Below are positions 8,222-13,376 of a DNA stretch of 13,376 nucleotides, piece after piece. The notes beneath the pieces are model-generated. The model did not search any database and was not told where the DNA came from. It was given only the letters and a program-made list of their open reading frames with translations. Source of the DNA: Gammaproteobacteria bacterium (GTDB taxonomy: Bacteria > Pseudomonadota > Gammaproteobacteria > CAJXQU01); assembly GCA_026984275.1 (NCBI GenBank), contig JALSSM010000204.1:1-13376 (forward strand), read 5' to 3'. How positions within the stretch are numbered: position 1 is the stretch's first letter; every line of letters begins with the position of its first letter. The position numbers and the translations under genes were made by a program.

Positions 8222-8626
8222 AATTCAACAACATCCATGAATATTGTCGTCTGTGGAGCACATTTGTCAGGGATGCCACTTAATCATCAACTCACTGATC
8301 GTAATTCGACACTGGTCGCGAGTACGAAAACCAAAGCATCGTATCGTTTCTACGCACTTGCAGGTGGTCCTCCTTTTCGGCCAGGATTGGTCTTTGATGA
8401 GACAAGTTCGGCCGCGATTGATGTGGAAGTATGGGCTATGCCAATCGAACAAGTTGGTTCTTTTCTGGCAGAGATTCCGGCACCACTGGGACTGGGAAGT
8501 ATCCTGCTTGCAGATGGCAAGGTTGAAAAAGGTTTTATCTGTGAACCTCATGCAATTGATAATGCTCAAGATATTACTTCGTTTGGAAGTTGGCGGAATT
8601 ATATTGCTTCTCTGGAAAACCCCTGA
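8219..8626 (+). CDS. Stand-alone allophanate hydrolase C-terminal domain protein
   Basis: This 135-residue protein matches the domain normally fused to the end of AtzF/Dur1 allophanate hydrolases. Family-like features are GAHLSGMPLNHQL at 13-25, the following SYRFYALAGGPP, then AIDVEVWAMP, IPAPLGLGSI, KGFICEPHAI and DITSFGSWRNYI near the end. The domain has a gamma-glutamylcyclotransferase-like fold. In fused enzymes it has been linked to decarboxylation of the N-carboxycarbamate product (yeast type) or to oligomerisation (AtzF). An in-frame ATG at 8237 is a possible later start, but the strong ribosome site favours 8219. The gene lies 16 bases after the amidase and is the last of the operon. 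The natural inference is that it associates with the amidase subunit; a free enzymatic role cannot be excluded. Confidence 0.85.
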   Translation: MNSTTSMNIVVCGAHLSGMPLNHQLTDRNSTLVASTKTKASYRFYALAGGPPFRPGLVFDETSSAAIDVEVWAMPIEQVGSFLAEIPAPLGLGSILLADGKVEKGFICEPHAIDNAQDITSFGSWRNYIASLENP

Positions 8627-8627
8627 G

Positions 8628-10133
8628 TCAGTTTTGTCCTCGATCAAGCCGACGATATGATATTGCCTCCGTGAGGTGGGACGTCTGGATCTGAGTAGAA
8701 TTTTCCAGATCGGCGATTGTTCTGGCAACTTTACGAATTCGATTGACCGAACGAGCAGACAGACCAAGTTTTTGAATGGCGGATTGAAGTAATGTTTTGT
8801 CGTTTTCCTGTAATGCACAAATTTCAGGTATCTCTCTGGATGAAAGAAGATGATTGGCTTTACCCTGGCGTTGCAATTGTTGCTCTCGTGCTTTTTCAAC
8901 ACGCTGTTTCACGATGTTGCTGGATTCTCCTGAAGGGGAATCGTTTAACAGATCAGAGTTTTTGAGAGTCATGACCTCAATCTGAAGATCTATACGATCA
9001 AGAAGAGGACCGGATATTTTTGCTTTATATCGATTAACCTGATCGGGTGAACAACGACAACGTCCACTCTCATCACCGAGGTAACCACAGGGGCAAGGAT
9101 TCATGGCCGCGACCATCTGGAAGCGGGCCGGGAATTCTGTTTGATGAGCCGCCCTTGAAATATTGATCTGCCCGGTTTCCAGTGGTTCGCGTAAGACCTC
9201 AAGAACCTTTCGATCAAACTCTGGTAGTTCATCAAGAAATAACACGCCGTTGTGTGAAAGCGATATTTCGCCAGGCTTGGGGTGACTTCCCCCTCCAACC
9301 AGAGCCACGGCAGAACTGGTATGATGTGGTGACCTGAAGGGTCGTTGTTTCCAGGACTGAGCAGAAAGGTTTCTGGTGATCGAGGCTATCGATGCTGTTT
9401 CAATGGCTTCAGTTTCTGTCATCGGTGGCAGTATTCCCGGCAGACGACTGGCAAGCATGGTCTTACCCGTCCCCGGAGGGCCGATGAATAGCAAGTTATG
9501 GCCGCCTGCTGCGGCAATTTCAAGAGCACGTTTTGCATGTTGTTGACCTTTTACTTCTGACAGATCAGGTGTTTGATCAGACGCTACAAGTTGTTCCGTT
9601 TGTGTATAAGCAGGAATTCGATCCTGTCCTTCAATATGTGCACAAACTTCCAGTAGATGTCTGACTGGATGTATTTCGGCCTCCCTGATTAATGATGCTT
9701 CTTCGGCATTTTCCAGTGGAAGTATCACAGGGCGATCAGCATTTTTTGCTGCAATGGTAAAAGGAAGAGCGCCGGGAATCGATCTTAACTCACCCGTCAG
9801 AGCCAGCTCACCAACATATTCCTGATTGATCAAATCTTCTTTGGGAATTTGTCCAGAGGCTGCGAGAATCCCCAAAGCGATGGGTAGATCATAACGACCA
9901 CCCTGTTTCGGCAGATCAGCAGGAGCCAGGTTGATGGTGATACGTTTAAGCGGGAATTCATAGCGACTGTTGATGATCGCACTACGAACACGATCTTTGC
10001 TTTCTTTAACGGCAGCCTCTGGTAAGCCTACAATGGACAAGGCAGGTAACCCGTTAGAAAGGTGAACTTCGATGGTGACCAGAGGGGATTCAATTCCCAG
10101 CTGTGCACGACTATAGACGATTGCGATACTCAT
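8628..10133 (-). CDS. comM: ComM/YifB family Mg-chelatase-like AAA+ ATPase
   Basis: This 501-residue cytoplasmic protein has the normal length for the family. In Vibrio cholerae ComM is a hexameric helicase that drives branch migration during natural transformation; in many bacteria the role is untested. It has a ChlI-like N-terminal domain at about 20-140 (GLPALSIVGLPEAAVKESKD), an AAA+ core with Walker A GPPGTGKT at 218-225 and Walker B LFLDELPEF near 298-306, and a cysteine cluster near 345-360 (CPCG then CRCSP) that probably binds zinc. The C-terminal Mg-chelatase domain holds SARSVNRIRKVARTIADLE. The start at 10133 is preceded on the minus strand by AGGGAAGGAAAT. The gene follows ubiK by 38 bases and probably shares its transcript. 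Its stop lies one base from the stop of the convergent operon. Confidence 0.95.
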   Translation of the reverse strand: MSIAIVYSRAQLGIESPLVTIEVHLSNGLPALSIVGLPEAAVKESKDRVRSAIINSRYEFPLKRITINLAPADLPKQGGRYDLPIALGILAASGQIPKEDLINQEYVGELALTGELRSIPGALPFTIAAKNADRPVILPLENAEEASLIREAEIHPVRHLLEVCAHIEGQDRIPAYTQTEQLVASDQTPDLSEVKGQQHAKRALEIAAAGGHNLLFIGPPGTGKTMLASRLPGILPPMTETEAIETASIASITRNLSAQSWKQRPFRSPHHTSSAVALVGGGSHPKPGEISLSHNGVLFLDELPEFDRKVLEVLREPLETGQINISRAAHQTEFPARFQMVAAMNPCPCGYLGDESGRCRCSPDQVNRYKAKISGPLLDRIDLQIEVMTLKNSDLLNDSPSGESSNIVKQRVEKAREQQLQRQGKANHLLSSREIPEICALQENDKTLLQSAIQKLGLSARSVNRIRKVARTIADLENSTQIQTSHLTEAISYRRLDRGQN

Positions 10134-10171
10134 ATTTCCTTCCCTGGAAATGGTGACACTCTTAAATTAAC

Positions 10172-10420
10172 TTATTTGTTTATCTTGGATTCCAGTTCAG
10201 CTACCTGTTTTTCCAGTTGTTCAAGTCTGGTTCTGGTTCTTGCCAGCAACTCAGACTGAATTTCAAACTCTTCTCTGGTTACAAGATCCATTCTGTCCAG
10301 AGCAGAGCTTAATCCAAGACGCAGGTTTTTTCTCAAATCTTCTGCAAACGCTTTACCGCCAGAAGGTAATGAACGGGTAATCTTTTCAGCTAACGATTCT
10401 ATTGTCGATGTATTTATCAT
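10172..10420 (-). CDS. ubiK: UbiK (YqiC/BMFP family), ubiquinone biosynthesis accessory factor
   Basis: This small 82-residue protein has a helical N-terminal half (IESLAEKITRSLP) with LRKNLRLGLSSALDRMDLVTREEF-like features, and a C-terminal coiled coil at about 50-82 (TRTRLEQLEKQVAELESKI). This is the BMFP layout. In enterobacteria UbiK helps the membrane-linked ubiquinone biosynthesis complex with UbiJ; the older YqiC description is a trimeric, membrane-fusogenic protein. The order ubiK then comM is common in gammaproteobacteria. The ribosome site is weak (AAGAAAA before the ATG on the minus strand). Confidence 0.92.
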   Translation of the reverse strand: MINTSTIESLAEKITRSLPSGGKAFAEDLRKNLRLGLSSALDRMDLVTREEFEIQSELLARTRTRLEQLEKQVAELESKINK

Positions 10421-10449
10421 AATTTTCTTAAAACGATTGTTTCAATAAC

Positions 10450-10494
10450 TAACCTGAACCCGGGATAAGGGACAGCAATCCCGAGTTCAGGTTA
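10450..10494. repeat. 17-bp inverted repeat, one mismatch, 11-base loop, between divergent genes
   Basis: The arm at 10450-10466 pairs with 10478-10494, broken only by C10460 opposite A10484, around the loop AAGGGACAGCA at 10467-10477. It lies 30 bases upstream of ubiK in the divergent intergenic region. No T-run follows on either strand, so it is not a standard intrinsic terminator. It could be a leader hairpin of the ubiK transcript, a large operator, or a REP-like repeat. Confidence 0.7.
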
Positions 10495-10503
10495 ACTATA
10501 CCA
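10495..10503 (-). promoter_or_regulatory. Possible extended -10 promoter for ubiK-comM
   Basis: On the minus strand this reads TGGTATAGT, an extended -10 form (TG-N-TATAGT), with no convincing -35 element. Transcription would start near 10488, inside the inverted repeat, placing most of that hairpin in the ubiK leader. Support is weak, from motif likeness only. Confidence 0.25.
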
Positions 10504-10572
10504 TGAGCTATTAGAAATGGGTGAGAGAAAATAAGCAAAGATATCAAGGTGATGAGGGCTGTCTTAATCGGC

Positions 10573-10587
10573 GCACCATAGAAGAGC
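10573..10587 (+). promoter_or_regulatory. Distal, weaker NtrC (GlnG) enhancer site
   Basis: GCAC at 10573-10576, seven bases, then GAGC at 10584-10587, one mismatch from the GCAC-N7-GTGC dyad bound by NtrC. The centre is 10580, exactly 30 bp (about three helical turns) from the stronger site centred at 10610 and about 129 bp upstream of the predicted start. Paired phased sites are typical of NtrC enhancers such as that of glnA. Confidence 0.55.
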
Positions 10588-10601
10588 AAAAGAATTTATT
10601 A

Positions 10602-10620
10602 TGCACACAATTGGTGCGCA
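10602..10620 (+). promoter_or_regulatory. Strong NtrC (GlnG) enhancer site
   Basis: TGCACACAATTGGTGCGCA contains GCAC-N7-GTGC exactly (10603-10617), the core of the NtrC dyad. The centre, 10610, lies about 99 bp before the predicted sigma-54 start, a usual enhancer distance. It implies activation under nitrogen limitation of the porin gene, and of glnK-amtB to the extent that transcription continues through the terminator. Confidence 0.75.
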
Positions 10621-10681
10621 TTAAGCTGATTCTTAAGATAAAAAATTAACTAACCTATTGTTCTTTATAGAAATAACAGGT

Positions 10682-10699
10682 TTGGCATAGACTATGCAC
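10682..10699 (+). promoter_or_regulatory. Sigma-54 (RpoN) -24/-12 promoter
   Basis: TGGCAT at 10683-10688 and ATGCA at 10694-10698 place GG and GC exactly ten bases apart, as sigma-54 requires (consensus TGGCAC-N5-TTGCA). The predicted start is near 10709, leaving a leader of about 75 bases before the porin gene. The NtrC sites upstream make this a nitrogen-controlled promoter. Confidence 0.8.
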
Positions 10700-10783
10700 T
10701 GTTAACATTGTGTAACAAACACGCTGCCATAGTGGCAAATACTTTTTTAACTAAATATAAATCTTGGTAAGAGGGGATTTAAA

Positions 10784-11515
10784 ATGAAAACTTTACAAAA
10801 AACTTTGGTAGCCGGTGCTCTTTTGAGTGCTCTTCCATTGGCACATGCTGAGGGTCCACATGAATTCAGTGCGAATGTTGCAGTAACAACGGATTATATT
10901 TTCCGTGGTATTTCACAAACAAGTGAAGATCCGGCTTTGTCGGGTGGTTTTGATTATGCTCATGAGTCAGGCTTCTATGCCGGATTCTGGGCTTCAAGCA
11001 TTGAGTTTAATGCAGGCACATCTAATACAGCATCACTGGAAACAGATTATTATGGTGGATATGGTGGTGATCTTGGTGATACAGGACTCAGTTATGATCT
11101 TTTAGCCATCTATTATGCGTATCCTAATCAGAATGAAGATGCGGGGGGGGGCGATTATGATTACTTCGAATTTATCCCTAGCCTGAGTTATAGTGTCAAT
11201 GATATGGTGAGTCTTGGTCTCACATATGCCTACTCACCTGATTTCTTTGGCGAAGATGGGACAGGTAATTATATTGGAGGCGGAGTAGATTTGGCCTTGT
11301 CACAAGGTTTTGGTGCATCCTTTCAAGTTGGTTACCAGGATGTCGAAGGTGACAAAACAACTGGCCCAGCGGGTTTTTCCTATACTCATTGGTCAGCCGG
11401 AATTTCAAAAGAAATCGGTAACTTTGGGTTTGATCTGACCTATCATGATACTGATATTGATAATACTCCGATTGCTGATTCACGTGTCGTATTCACTGTT
11501 TCAAGCAGCTGGTAG
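10784..11515 (+). CDS. TorF-like putative outer-membrane porin (Gcw_chp family)
   Basis: This 243-residue protein has a signal peptide (residues 1-22, cleavage after AHA, hydrophobic core LVAGALLSALPL). The mature chain is glycine- and aromatic-rich, with alternating strand patterns such as TTDYIFRGISQTSEDPA, the N-terminal hallmark of this family, and it ends in Trp as outer-membrane beta-barrels do. Start ATG 10784 follows GAGGGG at 10771-10776. Family members are often found beside glnK-amtB, and the sigma-54/NtrC promoter here ties it to nitrogen limitation, so passage of small nitrogen compounds across the outer membrane is a fair inference. The substrate is unknown. A run of nine G at 11143-11151 lies in the coding sequence and encodes Gly121-Gly123. 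Confidence 0.85.
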   Translation: MKTLQKTLVAGALLSALPLAHAEGPHEFSANVAVTTDYIFRGISQTSEDPALSGGFDYAHESGFYAGFWASSIEFNAGTSNTASLETDYYGGYGGDLGDTGLSYDLLAIYYAYPNQNEDAGGGDYDYFEFIPSLSYSVNDMVSLGLTYAYSPDFFGEDGTGNYIGGGVDLALSQGFGASFQVGYQDVEGDKTTGPAGFSYTHWSAGISKEIGNFGFDLTYHDTDIDNTPIADSRVVFTVSSSW

Positions 11516-11526
11516 CACAAAACATG

Positions 11527-11554
11527 AGCCCTGGTTTACCGGGGCTTTTTTTCT
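11527..11554 (+). terminator. Intrinsic terminator or attenuator between porin gene and glnK
   Basis: The stem 11527-11534 pairs with 11539-11546 (eight pairs, one G-U) around loop TTTA and is followed by seven T (11546-11552). It begins 12 bases after the porin stop. Only 29 bases remain before glnK, too few for a separate sigma-54 promoter. The hairpin therefore probably lets only part of the transcription pass into glnK-amtB. Confidence 0.85.
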
Positions 11555-11583
11555 TATAACAACTCAATATGGGGAGCTGAACT

Positions 11584-11922
11584 ATGAAATTAGTAACAGC
11601 CATAATTAAACCGTTCAAATTAGATGATGCGCGTGAATCGTTATCTGAAATTGGTGTGACAGGTTTAACAGTAACAGAGGTCAAAGGTTTTGGCCGACAA
11701 AAAGGACACACAGAGCTTTATCGTGGTGCAGAATATGTCGTTGATTTTCTACCAAAAGTAAAACTTGAAGTGGCCGTAGGTGATGATCAGGTTGATGCCG
11801 TAACTGAGGCAATCAGTAAAGCAACCAGCACCGGGAAAATTGGTGATGGAAAGATCTTCGTAACTTCAATCGAACAGGTGATCCGTATTCGCACGGGTGA
11901 AACTGGTTCAGAAGCCTTATAA
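11584..11922 (+). CDS. glnK: P-II nitrogen regulatory protein GlnK
   Basis: This 112-residue trimeric signalling protein senses glutamine (through uridylylation), 2-oxoglutarate and ATP/ADP. It blocks the AmtB channel when ammonium is plentiful. The T-loop is intact, with Tyr51 in RGAEYVVDF as the uridylylation site. The first signature region surrounds it, and the C-terminal signature GKIGDGKIFV is present. GGGGAG at 11571-11576 is the ribosome site. Direct linkage to amtB, 23 bases downstream, identifies it as GlnK rather than GlnB. Expression probably depends on readthrough of the terminator just upstream, or on a promoter inside the porin gene that I could not identify. Confidence 0.95.
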   Translation: MKLVTAIIKPFKLDDARESLSEIGVTGLTVTEVKGFGRQKGHTELYRGAEYVVDFLPKVKLEVAVGDDQVDAVTEAISKATSTGKIGDGKIFVTSIEQVIRIRTGETGSEAL

Positions 11923-11945
11923 CAATAATTTAGGAGAACGAAAAG

Positions 11946-13250
11946 ATGAGTATTCGTAGAATATTTAACCTGCCGATGACTTTTGTTATAAGTGCATTGG
12001 TTTTTTTGCCTTCGTTGGCACAGGCGGAGGACACATTAAACAGTGGTGATACTGCATGGATGTTGACCTCTACCGCACTGGTATTATTCATGACGATTCC
12101 CGGTTTGTCATTATTTTATGCGGGGATGGTACGAGCCAAAAATGGTTTGTCGGTAATGATGCAATGTTTTGCCATCACTTCAATGGTGACTGTTTTATGG
12201 GTGGTCGCTGGCTACAGTATTGCCTTTGGTGGTGAAGGTCCTTATTGGGGCGGGCTCAGTAAGATGTTCCTTGCAGGTGTTGGTGTGGATACACTCAGTG
12301 GATCGATTCCTGAAACTGTTTTTATGACCTTCCAGATGACCTTTGCCATTATTACACCGGCTTTGATCGTGGGTGCTTTTGCAGAACGCATGAAATTTTC
12401 TGCCATGATGGTGTTTATGGCAATCTGGTTGCTCGTGGTGTATTCACCTATTGCCCACTGGGTGTGGGGTGATGGTGGTTGGTTAGGTGGCAAAGGTATC
12501 CTCGATTTCGCAGGTGGTACAGTCGTACATATCAACGCAGGTTTTGCTGGTCTGGTTGCGGCTCTTGTCATAGGAAAACGAAATGGTTATCCGGGAACAC
12601 CAATGGCACCACATAATCTGATGTTTACTGTCGTTGGAGCAGGGATGTTGTGGGTCGGTTGGTTCGGTTTCAATGCAGGTAGTGAACTGGCTGCTGACGG
12701 TACCGCAGGTATGGCTATGGCCGTTACACAAATTGCAACCGCAACAGCAGCAATTGCATGGATGATTGTTGAATGGCTTATGCATGGTAAACCGAGTGTT
12801 TTAGGAATAGCTTCAGGTGCAGTTGCTGGGTTGGTAGCTATCACACCTGCTTCTGGTTCGGTAGGACCAACAGGAGCACTGGCAATAGGTGCCGCAGCCG
12901 GAATAGGATGCTTTATTGCTGCAGTCAGGATCAAACCAATGCTGGGTTACGATGATTCACTTGATGCGTTTGGTGTTCATGGCATCGGTGGCATCATTGG
13001 TGCGTTACTCACTGGTGTATTCTGTGCTCCAGCTTTCGGTGGTGCCGGTTTTGCTGACGGTATTACAAGCATCGGTGCCCAGGTAGGCATTCAGGCATTC
13101 GGTATTATAGCGACACTGATTTATACCATGGTGATGACTTTTATCATTCTAAAAGTACTGGACGCTCTGATGGGACTGCGGGTTAATGATGAACAAGAAA
13201 GCGAAGGGCTCGATATATCTCAACATGACGAACGTGCCTATAATCTTTGA
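11946..13250 (+). CDS. amtB: Ammonium channel AmtB
   Basis: This 434-residue inner-membrane protein conducts ammonium/ammonia into the cell as a trimer and is gated by GlnK. A cleavable signal peptide is likely (cleavage after Ala27, SLAQA). The mature protein shows the eleven hydrophobic segments of the family. Functional residues are in place: Asp187 and His195 in ILDFAGGTVVHINA, and His345 in FGVHGIGG. The two pore histidines are 150 residues apart, as in E. coli (His168 and His318). Phe129 and Phe133 fit the outer phenylalanine gate region. AGGAG at 11932-11936 precedes the ATG. The gene ends the cluster, 41 bases before a strong terminator. It would recapture ammonia lost by diffusion, including that released by guanidine breakdown in the same region. 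Confidence 0.97.
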   Translation: MSIRRIFNLPMTFVISALVFLPSLAQAEDTLNSGDTAWMLTSTALVLFMTIPGLSLFYAGMVRAKNGLSVMMQCFAITSMVTVLWVVAGYSIAFGGEGPYWGGLSKMFLAGVGVDTLSGSIPETVFMTFQMTFAIITPALIVGAFAERMKFSAMMVFMAIWLLVVYSPIAHWVWGDGGWLGGKGILDFAGGTVVHINAGFAGLVAALVIGKRNGYPGTPMAPHNLMFTVVGAGMLWVGWFGFNAGSELAADGTAGMAMAVTQIATATAAIAWMIVEWLMHGKPSVLGIASGAVAGLVAITPASGSVGPTGALAIGAAAGIGCFIAAVRIKPMLGYDDSLDAFGVHGIGGIIGALLTGVFCAPAFGGAGFADGITSIGAQVGIQAFGIIATLIYTMVMTFIILKVLDALMGLRVNDEQESEGLDISQHDERAYNL

Positions 13251-13291
13251 AGTCCCATCCCAATAAGAACCTCTTGCCACTAGGGCAGATT

Positions 13292-13318
13292 GGGGCGCTT
13301 CGGCGCCCCTCTTTTTTT
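13292..13318 (+). terminator. Strong intrinsic terminator after amtB
   Basis: GGGGCGC at 13292-13298 pairs perfectly with GCGCCCC at 13303-13309 around an extra-stable TTCG loop, followed by TC and seven T. It closes the porin-glnK-amtB unit. The last 58 bases of the window show no gene or motif that I can support. Confidence 0.95.
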
Positions 13319-13376
13319 GTGTGGAACTTCTCAAAGAAGATCTATTATTTAACCTGATGTGATGGTCTCCTCCCCC

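Noticed and set aside
8190..8222. Allophanate hydrolase split as a frameshift or nonsense pseudogene
   Set aside because: Both parts are intact with conserved motifs, and the second has a strong ribosome site placed correctly before its ATG. A working gene split fits better, though a sequencing check is listed.
8267..8902. A 211-residue minus-strand open frame, and a 138-residue plus-strand frame at 8244-8660
   Set aside because: They overlap the allophanate hydrolase C-domain gene and comM, both strongly supported, in other frames, and show no family-like composition.
10450..10494. Inverted repeat as an intrinsic terminator
   Set aside because: No T-run follows either arm, and it lies upstream of both divergent genes rather than downstream of any gene.
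1..13376. CRISPR arrays, tRNA or rRNA genes, insertion sequences, integrases or prophage genes
   Set aside because: No regularly spaced repeats, no cloverleaf or ribosomal RNA sequence, and no transposase- or integrase-like protein was found on either strand.

Overview
The window reads as chromosomal DNA of a gammaproteobacterium of moderate G+C. The evidence is the backbone block ubiK-comM next to a porin-glnK-amtB cluster, an order I recall from pseudomonads and relatives, together with NtrC/sigma-54 type control. The species cannot be fixed from sequence reading; a marine or methylotrophic gammaproteobacterium is only a guess.

Positions 1-8626 (+ strand) form one tightly packed catabolic operon that enters the window already in progress. 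It holds the tail of a periplasmic binding protein, an ABC permease and ATPase of the nitrate/taurine class, two paralogous DUF1989 proteins (UAAP1 and UAAP2, now associated with carboxyguanidine deiminase CgdAB), a 1198-residue biotin-dependent carboxylase of the urea/guanidine carboxylase family, and an allophanate hydrolase split into two genes: an amidase and a separate C-terminal-domain protein. Such operons are usually labelled 'urea carboxylase'. Here, however, the leader just upstream of the carboxylase contains two hairpins, each with a GGG-ACGA-CCC core, which is the architecture of the guanidine-II (mini-ykkC) riboswitch. Together with the CgdAB-type pair this argues that the substrate is guanidine: guanidine is carboxylated with ATP and bicarbonate, carboxyguanidine is deiminated to allophanate, and allophanate is hydrolysed to ammonia and CO2, with uptake by the ABC transporter.

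Positions 8628-10420 (- strand) carry ubiK (ubiquinone biosynthesis accessory factor) followed by comM (Mg-chelatase-like AAA+ helicase). comM converges on the catabolic operon with a single base between the stop codons.

Positions 10421-10783 form a divergent regulatory region. It has a large imperfect inverted repeat on the ubiK side. On the other side lie two NtrC-type sites 30 bp apart and a sigma-54 -24/-12 promoter. The promoter drives a TorF-like outer membrane protein (with a 9-G tract in its coding sequence), then an intrinsic terminator, glnK (P-II) and amtB (ammonium channel), closed by a strong TTCG-loop terminator. Functionally the two halves fit: the first half releases ammonia from a nitrogen-rich compound, and the second senses nitrogen limitation and recaptures ammonium.
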